Counted from the stretch's first letter, positions 18,467 through 30,300 are shown. The stretch: 64,000 bases of DNA from Sporolactobacillus sp. THM19-2 (GCF_004153195.1 NZ_SEMC01000005.1:62001-126000); one strand, 5' to 3'. Numbers and translations are program-made. Notes: generated by a model not told the origin, from the letters alone.

Positions 18467-18994
18467 ATGCCCTTAACACCATTGGACATTCATAATAAAG
18501 AGTTTTCGCGGGGGTTTCGCGGTTACGATGAAGATGAGGTAAACGATTTTCTGGATCAGATTATTAAGGACTACGAGACCCTGATCAGAGAGAAAAAGGA
18601 GCTTGAGGGCAAATTTAAGAATGCGGAAGAGAAACTCAGCCATTTCTCGAATATTGAGACGACGCTCAACAAAAGCATTCTTGTTGCTCAGGAAACAGCT
18701 GAAGAAGTAAAGCAGAATGCAAAGAAAGAGTCTAAACTGATTGTCATGGAAGCAAAGAAAAATGCCGACAGAATTATTAATGAAGCCCTTGAAAAATCAA
18801 GGAAAGTCACACTCAACATCGAAGAACTGAAGAAAGAAGCAAATGTTTACCGGACACGGTTCCAGATGCTGATCGAAGCTCAGCTGGAATTGTTGAAAAG
18901 TGATGACTGGAAAAAGCTGACGATTCAGCCTGAAGACGAAAAAGAAACTGAAAATGAGAAACAGGATGACGGTGTTTTAAAGACGCAGGCTTGA
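18467..18994 (+). CDS. divIVA: Cell-pole and septum organiser DivIVA
   Basis: Coiled-coil protein that senses negative membrane curvature and places division-site regulators. 175 residues: conserved N-terminus MPLTPLDIHNKEFSRGFRGY with the membrane-binding region, YDEDEVNDFLDQI, then a long coiled coil to about residue 155 and an acidic tail. TTGGAGGTGA precedes the ATG. The stop codon lies within the -35 hexamer of the ileS promoter candidate. Confidence 0.96.
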   Translation: MPLTPLDIHNKEFSRGFRGYDEDEVNDFLDQIIKDYETLIREKKELEGKFKNAEEKLSHFSNIETTLNKSILVAQETAEEVKQNAKKESKLIVMEAKKNADRIINEALEKSRKVTLNIEELKKEANVYRTRFQMLIEAQLELLKSDDWKKLTIQPEDEKETENEKQDDGVLKTQA

Positions 18995-19019
18995 CGTACC
19001 TTCATCATTTGCATATACT
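18991..19019 (+). promoter_or_regulatory. Sigma-A promoter for the ileS T-box leader
   Basis: TTGACG (18991-18996), a 17-bp spacer and TATACT (19014-19019). The -35 includes the divIVA stop codon. Transcription would start near 19026, just upstream of T-box stem I. Confidence 0.7.
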
Positions 19020-19049
19020 GTTCTTAAACTAATATGAAAATTTCAGCAA

Positions 19050-19295
19050 ATCGCAGACGGGGACAGTAAACTTTACAGCAGAACCAAGCGAGCCGGAAGA
19101 CGGTGAGAGTCCGGTGTTTTCAGTAAAGTTGAAAATCACCCCTGAGTTTCCTCCTGAAAGCAGTAATCAATCCTGCGAGTAAGGCGGGACGCGTCATTCG
19201 CGTTAAGAATCATTAAGGTGACAGAATCATGTTATTCTGTTATTAGGGTGGTACCGCGGTCCTTCCGTCCCTTTGGGATGGAAGGACCTTTTCTA
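19050..19295 (+). promoter_or_regulatory. T-box leader (tRNA-Ile sensing) of ileS
   Basis: The T-box sequence AGGGTGGTACCGCGG is at 19245-19259, followed by a terminator hairpin (19258-19288, arms GGTCCTTCC and GGAAGGACC) and T-run. Stem I can be drawn: GGGG (19059-19062) pairs with CCCC after 19138, and AACTTTAC pairs with GTAAAGTT. The bulge between them contains ATC (19135-19137), an isoleucine codon that is the likely specifier. Uncharged tRNA-Ile should stabilise the antiterminator and allow ileS transcription. Confidence 0.95.
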
Positions 19296-19331
19296 TTTCA
19301 ATACAGACAAAACATTGGGGGCGTTTTGACA

Positions 19332-22103
19332 GTGGATTATAAGAAAACATTGCTGATGCCAAAAACGGCATTCAAAATGCGCGGCAATTTGCCGAACAAA
19401 GAGCCGCTGATGCAGCAAAAATGGGATGAAGACGACATTTATCAGATGTCTCTTAAACACAATGAAGGCAAGCCGAAATTCATTTTGCATGACGGACCGC
19501 CTTATGCAAATGGAAATATTCATATCGGGCATGCGGAAAATAAGGTTCTGAAAGACTTCATCAATCGCTTCAAATCGATGACAGGTTATCAGACCCCTTA
19601 TGTTCCCGGGTGGGATACACATGGATTGCCGATCGAACAGCAGCTGGCGAAACAGGGGATTGACCGGAAAAAGATGTCGGTCGCCGATTTACGGGAGAAA
19701 TGCAAGGAGTATGCGCTGGGCCAGGTGGATCGCCAGAGAAAGCAGTTTAAACGCCTGGGTGTCCGTGCAGACTGGGATCATCCTTACCTGACACTGAAAA
19801 AAGAATTCGAAGCAGAACAAATTAAAGTATTCGGTGAAATGGCAAGAAAGGGCTATATTTATAAAGACAAGAAAATTGTTTACTGGTCGCCGTCCTCTGA
19901 ATCGGCACTGGCGGAAGCAGAAATTGAATATAAAGATGTGGAATCCTATTCAATTTACGTATCCTTCCCTGTAAAAGACGGCAAAGGTGTACTGAATGCT
20001 GATGAAGAAGTCGTTATCTGGACGACGACGCCGTGGACTCTGCCGGCGAACCTTGCGATTGCTGTAAATCCGAAATACGAATACAGTGTGGTTCAGACAG
20101 AAGGCAGGAAATACGTCGTTGCCTCGGAACTTGTCGCCTCGCTGACCGGGACCTTGGGATGGAAAAGCCCTGAAGTTCTCCGTACGTTCAGTGGTAAAGA
20201 TCTGGAAGGCGTGGTCTGCCGCCATCCGTTTTATGACCGGGATTCGTTAATGATCCTTGGCGATCACGTCACTCTGGATGCCGGAACCGGTTGTGTTCAT
20301 ACAGCTCCCGGATTTGGCGAAGATGACTTCAATGTTGGGAAAAAATACGGTCTGGATATCCTCTGTAATGTGGATGATCGCGGCATGATGACCGACGAAG
20401 CACCGGGCTTTGAAGGTGTCTTTTATGCAAAAGCCAATGAACCGGTTATCGAGAAACTGGAGAACGTGCACGCTCTGCTAAAAAAAGATAAGTTCGTCCA
20501 CGCTTATCCGCATGACTGGCGGACGAAAAAACCGGTCATCTTCCGCGCCACCAAGCAGTGGTTTGCTTCGATCAAAGCGTTCCGGGAACAGATTCTGAAG
20601 GCGATTCATGAAGTAAGATGGATTCCTTCCTGGGGCGATGTCCGGATGACAAATATGATCAAAGACCGCGAAGACTGGTGTATTTCCAGACAAAGGGCAT
20701 GGGGCGTTCCGATTCCGGTGTTCTACGGTGAAGACGGGGAACCGATCCTCACAACAGAAACCATTCAACATGTGTCAGAACTTTTCCGTAAATATGGATC
20801 CAATATCTGGTTCAAGCGTGAGGCGAAAGACCTGCTTCCTGAAGGATTTACTTCTGAGCACAGTCCTCATGGCGTCTTTAAAAAAGAAACGGATATCATG
20901 GATGTCTGGTTTGATTCCGGTTCAACCCATCAGGGTGTGCTGACCACACGGCCCGAACTCAGAAGGCCGGCAGATATGTATCTGGAGGGCTCCGACCAGT
21001 ACCGCGGCTGGTTCAATTCTTCGCTGGCCACAAGTGTTGCCGTTACCGGTCATGCACCGTATAAACAGATACTGAGTCATGGCTTTACACTGGATGGCAA
21101 GGGACTGAAAATGAGCAAATCTGTCGGGAATGTCATCGACCCGATGAAGGTGATGAAGCAGTTCGGTGCCGATATCATCCGGCTGTGGGTTGCTTCTGTG
21201 GATTATCAGGCGGATGCCCGCGTTTCAAACGAGATTCTGGCACAGGTTGCAGAAGTCTACCGTAAGATTCGCAACACCGTCCGGTTTATGCTCGGTAATT
21301 TGAATGATTTTACGGAAAAGGACCTGGTCCCTGTAAAGGATATGCCTGAACTGGAGCAATTTATGCTGATCAGGCTCAATGAACTGATTGACACCTGTCT
21401 GAACGAATACAACGTCTATCAGTTCCAGAATGTTTATAAAGCCGTGCAGAATTATTGCTCCATTGATCTGAGTGCATTTTATATGGATATTGCCAAAGAT
21501 GCACTCTATGTTCAGGCACGCGACAGCCGGGTTCGCCGTTCTGCACAGACCGTTATGTTCAAAACAGTGACCGCCCTGACAAAATTGTTATCGCCGATTA
21601 TCCCGCATACTGCAGAGGAGATCTGGCAGTTTATTCCCGGGGCTTCAGAAAAATCAGAATATGTTCAGCTGACAGATATGCCTGAGAAAACCGAAGTCCC
21701 TGATGCCGGCCAGCTTAATGAGAAATGGAAAGCTCTTCTCAGTGTCAGAGATGATGTCCTTAAATCACTGGAAAAAGCACGCAATTCAAAAATGATTGGA
21801 AGTTCACTCGAAGCGCCGGTAACGGTTTATACAACGCCTTCAACGGAATGGCTGAAAGACCAGCCGGCCCTTGACAAACTTTTCATCGTCTCACACGTGG
21901 ACGTCACAGATCAGTCTGCTCCAGAAGAGGCAGATCAGTACACAGAGGATGCGGTTCGGGTCAGTCCTGCCGAAGGGACAAAATGTGAACGCTGCTGGGC
22001 TGTTCTTCCGACAGTCGGAGAAGATCATGAACATCCGACACTCTGTGCCGGCTGCAGTGAGACCGTCCGTCATGATTATGCCGGGGTCAGCTTCGAATCA
22101 TAA
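19332..22103 (+). CDS. ileS: Isoleucyl-tRNA synthetase
   Basis: Charges tRNA-Ile; class I synthetase. The frame is open into the T-box, so the start must be inferred: GTG 19332 ([21 protein letters not shown]) or TTG 19326, both after GGGGG. 923 residues from GTG. Motifs: [12 protein letters not shown] (HIGH), the editing domain with [25 protein letters not shown] in [10 protein letters not shown], and a C-terminal zinc site with CERCW and CAGC. Controlled by the T-box upstream. Confidence 0.97.
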   Translation: MDYKKTLLMPKTAFKMRGNLPNKEPLMQQKWDEDDIYQMSLKHNEGKPKFILHDGPPYANGNIHIGHAENKVLKDFINRFKSMTGYQTPYVPGWDTHGLPIEQQLAKQGIDRKKMSVADLREKCKEYALGQVDRQRKQFKRLGVRADWDHPYLTLKKEFEAEQIKVFGEMARKGYIYKDKKIVYWSPSSESALAEAEIEYKDVESYSIYVSFPVKDGKGVLNADEEVVIWTTTPWTLPANLAIAVNPKYEYSVVQTEGRKYVVASELVASLTGTLGWKSPEVLRTFSGKDLEGVVCRHPFYDRDSLMILGDHVTLDAGTGCVHTAPGFGEDDFNVGKKYGLDILCNVDDRGMMTDEAPGFEGVFYAKANEPVIEKLENVHALLKKDKFVHAYPHDWRTKKPVIFRATKQWFASIKAFREQILKAIHEVRWIPSWGDVRMTNMIKDREDWCISRQRAWGVPIPVFYGEDGEPILTTETIQHVSELFRKYGSNIWFKREAKDLLPEGFTSEHSPHGVFKKETDIMDVWFDSGSTHQGVLTTRPELRRPADMYLEGSDQYRGWFNSSLATSVAVTGHAPYKQILSHGFTLDGKGLKMSKSVGNVIDPMKVMKQFGADIIRLWVASVDYQADARVSNEILAQVAEVYRKIRNTVRFMLGNLNDFTEKDLVPVKDMPELEQFMLIRLNELIDTCLNEYNVYQFQNVYKAVQNYCSIDLSAFYMDIAKDALYVQARDSRVRRSAQTVMFKTVTALTKLLSPIIPHTAEEIWQFIPGASEKSEYVQLTDMPEKTEVPDAGQLNEKWKALLSVRDDVLKSLEKARNSKMIGSSLEAPVTVYTTPSTEWLKDQPALDKLFIVSHVDVTDQSAPEEADQYTEDAVRVSPAEGTKCERCWAVLPTVGEDHEHPTLCAGCSETVRHDYAGVSFES

Positions 22104-22140
22104 TTGTTTCCATTTTGGCTAAATATTTTGCAGTCTAATT

Positions 22141-22193
22141 CCCCTCTTTTATCCGCACAATAATCATGCGGTGATAAAGGGGGGGATTTTTTT
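22141..22193 (+). terminator. Terminator-like hairpin overlapping the ylyA ribosome binding site and start
   Basis: Arms 22141-22157 (CCCCTCTTTTATCCGCA) and 22167-22185 (TGCGG, TGATAAA, GGGGGG) can pair with small bulges; a run of seven T follows (22187-22193). It looks like the ileS terminator, but the 3' arm is also the ribosome binding site of ylyA and the TTG start lies at the end of the T-run. Confidence 0.65.
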
Positions 22194-22875
22194 GTTTGGC
22201 ATCAGGGGCATAAAGAAGCAGTTATTAAAAAGAAAAGCCGTTCTGGAAAACAAAATGAAAAGTGATATGGAGACGTCAAAAGAATTCAGCGTATCCGATA
22301 TTAGTTCAGGCGAGCTGTCTTCATATGATAATCATCCGGCTGAATCGGCCACGCAGCTTTATGAAAGGGAAAAGGACCTGGCATTTAATAAAATGAATAA
22401 GAACGAGCTCAAAAATATACAGGATGCACTGGATAAGATCGAGAACGGAACCTACGGTATTGATGAAAAAACAGGAAAAAAAATACCGCGGGCCCGGTTA
22501 AAGGCTTATCCTGCTGCAAGAACAGCTGTTCAGCATACCACGCCCGAGCATAATCATAAGGTCAGACCGGCAGAAGAATCAGTCATTGCCGATCTGGATC
22601 AATCGGGTCTGGCGGCATTCAGGGACGGCGGATTTGATGAACAGAACGCCTTTGATCTAGTCTCTTTATACAATGACCAAAGGATGGTATTTGAAAATGC
22701 TCCCTACAGTGGTCAGGAAGATGGCATGGGATTCGTTGATGATCTGGAAGGCTTTGCTGCGACAGATATCGATGGCTATCATGGTGATGATGATATTCAG
22801 ATCCTGAGAAATCAGAATTACGAACGCTGGAGAAATAATTATGACGTTGATGAAACAGATCCGATGGAACGTTGA
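22192..22875 (+). CDS. ylyA: YlyA/YteA-type DksA/TraR-like protein
   Basis: Relative of the DksA/TraR-like YteA family; B. subtilis YlyA binds RNA polymerase and affects sigma-G-dependent genes. TTG 22192 is chosen because AAGGGGGGG lies 6-7 bases upstream. About 227 residues: an N-terminal coiled coil, the family motif ELSSYDNHPAESATQLYERE, then the zinc-finger remnant GTYGIDEKTGKKIP from which both usual cysteine pairs are absent, and an acidic C-terminal extension rich in Asp and Tyr. It follows ileS as in B. subtilis. Confidence 0.78.
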   Translation: MFGIRGIKKQLLKRKAVLENKMKSDMETSKEFSVSDISSGELSSYDNHPAESATQLYEREKDLAFNKMNKNELKNIQDALDKIENGTYGIDEKTGKKIPRARLKAYPAARTAVQHTTPEHNHKVRPAEESVIADLDQSGLAAFRDGGFDEQNAFDLVSLYNDQRMVFENAPYSGQEDGMGFVDDLEGFAATDIDGYHGDDDIQILRNQNYERWRNNYDVDETDPMER

Positions 22876-22882
22876 ACATTTG

Positions 22883-22910
22883 GGCTGCAGCAACACCTGC
22901 AGCTCTTTTT
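22883..22910 (+). terminator. Intrinsic terminator after ylyA
   Basis: Arms GCTGCAG (22884-22890) and CTGCAGC (22897-22903) with a CAACAC loop, followed by TCTTTTT. Confidence 0.75.
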
Positions 22911-22987
22911 CAATCGCCTGAAACGGCAGATTATGCTAAAATGCAGAATGAGTACATACGTCAGTCAGAGCAGTCTGGAGGAGAATG

Positions 22988-23440
22988 ATGGTTTATTACT
23001 TTATTGCACTCATCGTTTTAATAGTGGATCAGCTGTCAAAATGGCTGGTCGTGCAAAACATGACAATCGGGGAAAGTATACAGCTGATTCCCCATATTTT
23101 TTATTTGACATCCTTGCGAAATACAGGAGCCGCCTGGAATATTCTTGAGGGCCAGTTCGTTTTTTTCTTCCTGGTAACCGGTGTGGTACTCGTGATTATT
23201 ATTTATTATATGCAAAGATATGGCCGAAAACAGCCACTTTTGGGGACGGCCCTTGGTCTGATCATCGGGGGAGCCCTCGGCAACTTTGTGGACCGGCTGT
23301 TCAGGGGTGAAGTGGTTGATTTTTTTCACGTTTATATTTTTCAATACAGTTTTCCTGTATTCAATGTCGCAGATGCTTCGCTGTCGATTGGTGTCTTTTT
23401 TATGATCATCTATCTTTTAAAAGACGGGAAAAAGGAGTAG
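22988..23440 (+). CDS. lspA: Lipoprotein signal peptidase
   Basis: Membrane aspartic protease that cleaves signal peptides of lipidated prolipoproteins. ATG 22988 is favoured over ATG 22985 because GGAGGAG ends at 22983. 150 residues, four membrane segments. Catalytic motifs: GNFVDRLFRGEVVDFF (first Asp) and FPVFNVADASLSIG (second Asp). Eight bases separate it from the rluD-type gene, so the two are likely co-transcribed. Confidence 0.95.
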   Translation: MVYYFIALIVLIVDQLSKWLVVQNMTIGESIQLIPHIFYLTSLRNTGAAWNILEGQFVFFFLVTGVVLVIIIYYMQRYGRKQPLLGTALGLIIGGALGNFVDRLFRGEVVDFFHVYIFQYSFPVFNVADASLSIGVFFMIIYLLKDGKKE

Positions 23441-23447
23441 TTCGGGT

Positions 23448-24368
23448 ATGTCTTTGATGCGTTTAAAAGCAGAATCCGGGGATGCGGGAAAACGACTGGA
23501 CCGGTGGGTGACTGAACAGTTTCCTGAAGAATCAAGAAACCGGATACAGCAATTAATCAAAGACCACCACATTACGGTTAACGATGAGGCAGAAAAGGTC
23601 AATTACAGGATGAAGGAAGGGGATCAGATAACGGTCCGGATTCCGGATCCCGAACCGCTTCAGGTCACGCCCGAAAACATCAGTCTGGATATTTTTTACG
23701 AAGATGATCAGGTTATTGTGGTGAACAAGCCAAGAGGAATGGTTGTTCATCCTGCACCCGGGCATATGAGCGGGACCCTTGTGAATGCGCTGCTCTTTCA
23801 TTGCCGGGATCTTTCCGGCATCAACGGCATGCTCAGGCCGGGGATTGTTCACAGAATTGATAAAGATACTTCCGGACTGCTGATGGTTGCGAAAACAGAC
23901 CGGGCTCATCGATCGCTGGCACAACAGTTGAAAAATAAAACAACAAGCCGGGTGTACCTGGCGATTGTGCATGGCTCGGTTGCAACAGATACCGGAACTG
24001 TGGATGCGCCGATTGGCCGGGATGATAAGGACAGGAAGAAAATGGCGGTCACGAATCATAACAGCAAGTCTGCAGTTACCCATTTTAGGGTTCTTGAACG
24101 TTTTTCCAGGTACACGTATCTCTCATGCAGACTGGAGACCGGACGAACGCATCAGATCAGAGTGCATATGGCTTATATCGGGTATCCGCTTGCAGGAGAT
24201 CCAAAATACGGATTTCATAAAACATTACCGATTAAAGGACAGGCACTGCATGCAGCAGAACTTGGATTCAGACACCCTGTAACCGGAAAATGGATGCACT
24301 TTACTGCAGCACCTCCGGAGGATTTCTCCCGACTGCTGCGTCTTCTTCGCTCAGGGCAGTTTTCCTGA
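23448..24368 (+). CDS. rluD: RluD-family 23S rRNA pseudouridine synthase
   Basis: RsuA/RluA-class pseudouridine synthase, the YlyB position in B. subtilis. 306 residues: an N-terminal S4 domain (about residues 14-70) and a catalytic domain with the signature VHRIDKDTSGLLMVAKT, whose Asp is the catalytic nucleophile, then LETGRTHQIRVHMAYIG. The exact uridine target cannot be read from the sequence, so the rluD symbol indicates family only. Confidence 0.88.
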   Translation: MSLMRLKAESGDAGKRLDRWVTEQFPEESRNRIQQLIKDHHITVNDEAEKVNYRMKEGDQITVRIPDPEPLQVTPENISLDIFYEDDQVIVVNKPRGMVVHPAPGHMSGTLVNALLFHCRDLSGINGMLRPGIVHRIDKDTSGLLMVAKTDRAHRSLAQQLKNKTTSRVYLAIVHGSVATDTGTVDAPIGRDDKDRKKMAVTNHNSKSAVTHFRVLERFSRYTYLSCRLETGRTHQIRVHMAYIGYPLAGDPKYGFHKTLPIKGQALHAAELGFRHPVTGKWMHFTAAPPEDFSRLLRLLRSGQFS

Positions 24369-24387
24369 ATCATTTTGCCAAAGACGA

Positions 24388-24416
24388 TTGACAAAAGGGA
24401 GTCATTTTGTCATACT
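24388..24416 (+). promoter_or_regulatory. pyr operon promoter
   Basis: TTGACA (24388-24393), a 17-bp spacer and CATACT (24411-24416), directly upstream of the PyrR leader and 20 bases after the preceding stop. Confidence 0.65.
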
Positions 24417-24439
24417 AACGTTAACGGTAACGGACAATT

Positions 24440-25123
<684 letters not shown>

Positions 25124-25149
25124 CTACAAAAGTAATTCAGTAAAACGTC

Positions 25150-25250
25150 TTTTAAGGGCAGTCCGGTGAGACTGACAAAGAACGGTAAACGAATTGCAGC
25201 TTTTTTGCATACAAAACCTCTTTGTCGGCTTTCCGGCAGAGAGGTTTTTT
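25150..25250 (+). promoter_or_regulatory. Second PyrR-type attenuator, between pyrR and pyrB
   Basis: CAGTCCGGTGAGACTG followed by ACAAAG (25159-25180) fits a variant PyrR binding loop. A terminator with arms around AACCTCT and AGAGGTT and an inner CGG/CCG stem (25214-25244) ends in TTTTTT. B. subtilis has such sites before pyrP and pyrB; here pyrP is absent and a single site precedes pyrB. Confidence 0.75.
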
Positions 25251-25327
25251 CAATCAGTCAGAATGATGTGGCAGAGAACATGAAAGCTGCGAAATAACAC
25301 ACATTAAAAAACGGGGAGGAAACGGGC

Positions 25328-26251
25328 ATGGCCAATCTGTTCAGTTTAAATGACCTGACGTTAACTGAAATCACTGGAATTCTTGATCGCGCAGAGCACA
25401 TCCGGGAAATGGGTGAGTCCGGATGGATGCCGTCTAATCACACACTTGTAGCCAATCTGTTTTTTGAACCGAGTACGCGTACGCGCTTCAGCTTTGAGAC
25501 GGCGGAAAAAAGGCTGGGCTATCAGATACTTAATTTCAGCAGTCAGTCGTCAAGTACACAAAAGGGCGAGTCGCTTTATGACACCGTCCGGACGATGGAA
25601 GCAATTGGAGCAAAAGCCGTTGTGATCCGGCATAAAGAGGAAGGCTTTTTCAGACAACTGGAAGGTCTTGATCTTCAGATTCTGAATGCCGGTGACGGGG
25701 CGGGAAATCACCCGACGCAGGCCCTGCTGGACTTACTGACAATCAGACAGGAATTCATGATGTTTCGCGGACTGACCGTCGCCATTATCGGCGATCTGAG
25801 GTACAGCCGGGTTGCCCGGTCAGATTCAGAAATTCTGACAAGGCTTGGCTGCCGGGTGCTGCTTTCCGGACCGGAGGAATGGAAAAATACGGATCTTCCT
25901 GGAAAATATGTGTCGGTCGATGAAGCCGTGGAAGCAGCCGATGTGGTGATCATGCTGCGCATTCAGCATGAACGCCATGAACAGGCTATGCGCATGAGCC
26001 GTGAAGCGTACCATAACAGGTACGGCCTGACGAAGAAGCGTGCCGGTCAAATGAAACAGGGCAGTATCATCATGCATCCGGGTCCTGTCAACCGGGGTGT
26101 GGAAATGGACAGCGAGCTAGTTGAATCGCCGCAGTCCAGATACTTTAAACAGATCCATAATGGGGTGCTGGTTCGTATGGCTGCACTCGAATGGGCCATT
26201 CATCCGGACAGTCAGGCAGTTCACTCGTCACGTGTGCCTGAGAGCATATAA
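25328..26251 (+). CDS. pyrB: Aspartate carbamoyltransferase catalytic subunit
   Basis: Condenses carbamoyl phosphate with aspartate. 307 residues. Carbamoyl-phosphate loop FFEPSTRTRFSFETAEKRLG, SSSTQKGES, VIRHKEEG, GDGAGNHPTQALLDLLT and HPGPVNRGVEMDSEL are all present. GGGGAGGAA precedes the ATG. In B. subtilis pyrC follows; here the next gene is carA, 34 bp downstream. Confidence 0.97.
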   Translation: MANLFSLNDLTLTEITGILDRAEHIREMGESGWMPSNHTLVANLFFEPSTRTRFSFETAEKRLGYQILNFSSQSSSTQKGESLYDTVRTMEAIGAKAVVIRHKEEGFFRQLEGLDLQILNAGDGAGNHPTQALLDLLTIRQEFMMFRGLTVAIIGDLRYSRVARSDSEILTRLGCRVLLSGPEEWKNTDLPGKYVSVDEAVEAADVVIMLRIQHERHEQAMRMSREAYHNRYGLTKKRAGQMKQGSIIMHPGPVNRGVEMDSELVESPQSRYFKQIHNGVLVRMAALEWAIHPDSQAVHSSRVPESI

Positions 26252-26285
26252 AACGGGATGACGGAAGCAAAAAGGAGTGGGATTT

Positions 26286-27377
26286 TTGAAAAGACAGCTT
26301 GTTTTAGAAAACGGGGCCTCGTTTACAGGCGAGGCGTTCGGCAGTCTCAGAGTATCCAGGGGAGAAGTCGTATTTAATACGGGCATGACCGGGTATCAGG
26401 AAGTGATTACCGATCCATCCTACTGCGGTCAGATTGTCACCCTGACTTATCCATTGATTGGAAATTACGGCATCAACCGTTCAGATAATGAATCAGGACG
26501 TCCGTCCATTTCCGGACTTATCGCGAGGGAAGTATCGGAAATGCCGTCCCACTGGCAGAAGGAAAAAACGTTAAGCGCCTGGCTTGAAGAATACGATATC
26601 CCGGGCATTGAGGGGATAGACACCCGCCGCCTGACGAAAATGATCCGTGAATACGGCACATTGAAAGGCATGATTGCTTCTTCTGAAGAAAATCCTGAAG
26701 AAATTGCTGACGCGTTGAAAGGATGGACCCTCCCGACGGATCAGATCAGCAGAGTGTCCACCAAGTCAGCCTATGTGACGCCCGGCCCGGGACCCAGAAT
26801 TGTTCTGGTTGATTTCGGGGCAAAACAGGGTATATTGCGCGAATGCATTAAACGCGGCTGTGATGTGGTCGTTGTCCCCTATCAGACGAGTGCCGGAGAC
26901 ATCATGAAACTTCATCCCGATGGTCTTTTGCTCAGCAATGGACCGGGTAATCCAAAAGATGTGCCCGAAGCGATCAATATGGTCAGGGAGATGCTTGGCA
27001 AAGTGCCTCTGTTCGGTGTCTGTCTCGGTCATCAGCTGTTCGCTCTGGCATCAGGAGCGAATACAGTGAAAATGCGCTTCGGCCATCGCGGCGTCAACCA
27101 TCCTGTAAAGGATTTGAGAACCGGCCGTTTTGCGATTACTTCACAGAATCACGGATTTACAGTGGAACCCTCTTCTCTTGAAGGAACTGAGCTGGAAGTC
27201 ACGCACATCGCGATCAATGACGGGACGATTGAAGGTTTACGTCATAAGCGCTTCCCTGCTTTCAGCGTGCAGTATCATCCGGAGGCTTCCCCGGGACCGG
27301 ACGACAGCCAGGGGCTTTTCGATGAGTTTCTGTCGATGGTGAATGAATTCAGGAAAGAAGGTGCAGAACTTGCCTAA
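26286..27377 (+). CDS. carA: Carbamoyl phosphate synthetase small subunit (glutaminase)
   Basis: Class I glutamine amidotransferase that feeds ammonia to CarB (PyrAA). TTG 26286 is chosen ([20 protein letters not shown]) with AAAGGAG 8 bases upstream; GTG 26277 overlaps that site. 363 residues. Catalytic triad elements: nucleophile Cys in [13 protein letters not shown] and His/Glu in [10 protein letters not shown]. The 3' end overlaps the carB start by 8 bases. Confidence 0.95.
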   Translation: MKRQLVLENGASFTGEAFGSLRVSRGEVVFNTGMTGYQEVITDPSYCGQIVTLTYPLIGNYGINRSDNESGRPSISGLIAREVSEMPSHWQKEKTLSAWLEEYDIPGIEGIDTRRLTKMIREYGTLKGMIASSEENPEEIADALKGWTLPTDQISRVSTKSAYVTPGPGPRIVLVDFGAKQGILRECIKRGCDVVVVPYQTSAGDIMKLHPDGLLLSNGPGNPKDVPEAINMVREMLGKVPLFGVCLGHQLFALASGANTVKMRFGHRGVNHPVKDLRTGRFAITSQNHGFTVEPSSLEGTELEVTHIAINDGTIEGLRHKRFPAFSVQYHPEASPGPDDSQGLFDEFLSMVNEFRKEGAELA

Positions 27378-30300
27378 ACGTACGGATATACACAAAATCA
27401 TGGTGATTGGGTCCGGTCCGATCGTGATCGGGCAGGCAGCCGAATTTGACTATTCAGGAACCCAGGCCTGTCAGTCGCTCAGGGAAGAAGGTTATGAAGT
27501 GGTCCTGGTCAATTCAAATCCGGCTACAATCATGACGGATACAGATGTTGCCGACCGCGTCTACATAGAACCCCTGACGGTGGAGTTTGTCGGTAAGATC
27601 ATCAGGAAGGAAATGCCCGATGGTCTTCTGGCAACGCTCGGCGGCCAGACAGGTCTGAACCTTGCTGTACAGTTGCATCAGTCAGGTATCCTGGATGAAC
27701 TGCATGTTCAGCTGCTTGGAACCCGCCTGGAAAGTATTGAGCAGGCTGAGGATCGGGAAAAGTTCCGGGAATTAATGATTGATCTGGGCGAACCGGTTCC
27801 ACCCAGTGAAACCGTAACGGATCTGAATGAAGCCCGGGCTTTTGTTAAAAAAATTCATCTTCCGGTCATTATACGTCCGGCATTTACACTCGGAGGGACC
27901 GGCGGAGGGATCGCATCGACAGACGAAGAACTGGAGACCATCACCGAAAATGGTCTGAAGCTGAGTCCTGTACACCAGGTGCTGATTGAAAAGAGCATCG
28001 CCGGCTTTAAGGAAATTGAATTTGAAGTCATGCGTGATGGAAATGACGGTGCGATTTCCGTCTGCCATATGGAAAACATTGATCCGGTCGGAATTCACAC
28101 CGGGGATTCGATTGTCACAGCCCCATGTCAGACCCTGAGTGATCGCGATCTGCAGCATCTGCGCAGCGTGTCACTTCGCATTGTCCGTGCATTGAAGATT
28201 GAGGGGGGATGTAATGTCCAGCTTGCCCTTGATCCCTGCAGCGACCGTTATTATGTGATTGAAGTGAATCCGCGGGTCAGCCGGTCATCTGCACTGGCTT
28301 CCAAGGCGACAGGTTACCCGATTGCTAAAGTTGCAGCAAAGATTGCTGCCGGTTATCAGCTTGATGAAATTAAAAATGCCGTCACAGGCACAACTTATGC
28401 CAGTTTCGAGCCGACGCTGGATTATGTCGTAACGAAGATCCCGCGCTGGCCGTTTGATAAATTCGACAGTGCAAAACGTACCCTCGGGACACAGATGAAA
28501 GCAACCGGCGAGGTTCTTGCCCTCGGTCGAAATTTTGAAGAGTCCTTACTGAAAGCAGTCCGATCACTTGAAAACGGCTCTGTTCATCTTGATCTTGAAG
28601 AAGCAGCAGTCATGACACGTGAAGAACTCTTTACATCCATAGCGAAGGCGGATGACCGTCGCCTGTACTTTATTGCCGAAGCTTACCGGCGCGGTGCAAC
28701 GACAAAAGAGTTACGGGATCTGACGAAAATCAATTCATTCTTCCTGAATAAAATCAGGCACATTATTAAGATTGAGGAGAAACTCAAAGCCCACCCGTGG
28801 GATAAACAGGTTCTTCTGGAAGCGAAAAAGCACGGCTTCTCTGATATAAAAATCGCTTCCTGCTGGAACGCGGATGTTTCGGAAGTGACAAAATGGCGTA
28901 AAGCCCGGGACGTACGGCCGGTTTATAAAATGGTGGATACCTGCGCCGGTGAGTTCACTTCTCAGACGCCTTATTATTACAGTACCTACGAAGAAGAAAA
29001 TGAATCGGAAGTCACGCCCCGCAAAAGTGTGATTGTCCTCGGATCAGGTCCGATCCGGATCGGACAGGGGGTTGAATTCGACTATGCGACGGTTCACGCT
29101 GTCTGGGCAATAAAGGCACAGGGTTATGAGGCGATTATGATTAACAATAATCCGGAGACCGTGTCCACTGATTTCAGTGTATCTGATAAGCTCTATGTAG
29201 AGCCGCTGACTCTGGAAGACGTCATGCATGTCATTGAACTTGAAAAGCCTGAAGGTGTCGTTGTTCAGTTCGGAGGCCAGACCGCCATTAATCTTGCTGC
29301 CGGACTTGCGGCCCATGGTGTCCGGATACTTGGAACGTCGCTGGATGCCATGGATCAGGCAGAGGACCGGGATCGTTTTGAACAGTTACTGCTTAAACTG
29401 AATGTGGACCGTCCGGCGGGAGCGACCGCTTTCTCAACAGAGGAAGCGGTGAAAATTGCCGGGAGTCTGGGTTATCCGGTCCTTGTTCGCCCGTCCTATG
29501 TTCTCGGCGGAAGGGCAATGGAAATTGTCTATCATGAACAGGATCTGGTTCATTACATGAGTCATGCCGTACGTATTAACCCGGATCATCCGGTTCTGAT
29601 TGATCGCTATCTTGTTGGCACTGAGATTGAACTTGATGCCTTGTCAGACGGTACAGATGTTTATATACCGGGTATTATGGAACATATTGAGCGGGCAGGC
29701 GTACATTCCGGGGACTCTATCGCCGTGTATCCTGCTCAGAAGCTGAGCAGGAGGATTAAGGAAGAAGTTGCGGACACCGCGATCCGGATTGCCCGGGCTC
29801 TGAAAGTGGTCGGTTTGCTGAATATCCAGTTTGTCATACATCAGGATCATGTGTACGTGATCGAGGTCAATCCGCGCGCGAGTCGGACGGTGCCTTTTAT
29901 GAGCAAAATCACAGGCGTTCCGATGGCTAAAGCCGCAACGCAGCTGATACTCGGAGAAACGCTGCACAGTCTCGGCTATAAAACAGGAATACATCCTGAG
30001 CCGCAGCGCAGTGTATTTGTTAAAGTCCCGGTCTTCTCCTTTGCCAAACTGCGCCGTGTCGATGTCACTCTGGGGCCGGAAATGAAATCAACCGGAGAAG
30101 TCATGGGTCAGGATGTGACCCTGGAAAAGGCGCTTTATAAAGGGCTGCTTGCCAGCGGGATGACCATTCCTTCTCATGGATCGGTTCTGTTTACCATTGC
30201 TGATCAGGATAAGGATGAAGCGCTTGAACTGGTTAGGCGGTTCCACGCTATCGGCTACAATATTCTGGCCACTGAGGGGACGGCGAACATGATTAAAAAG

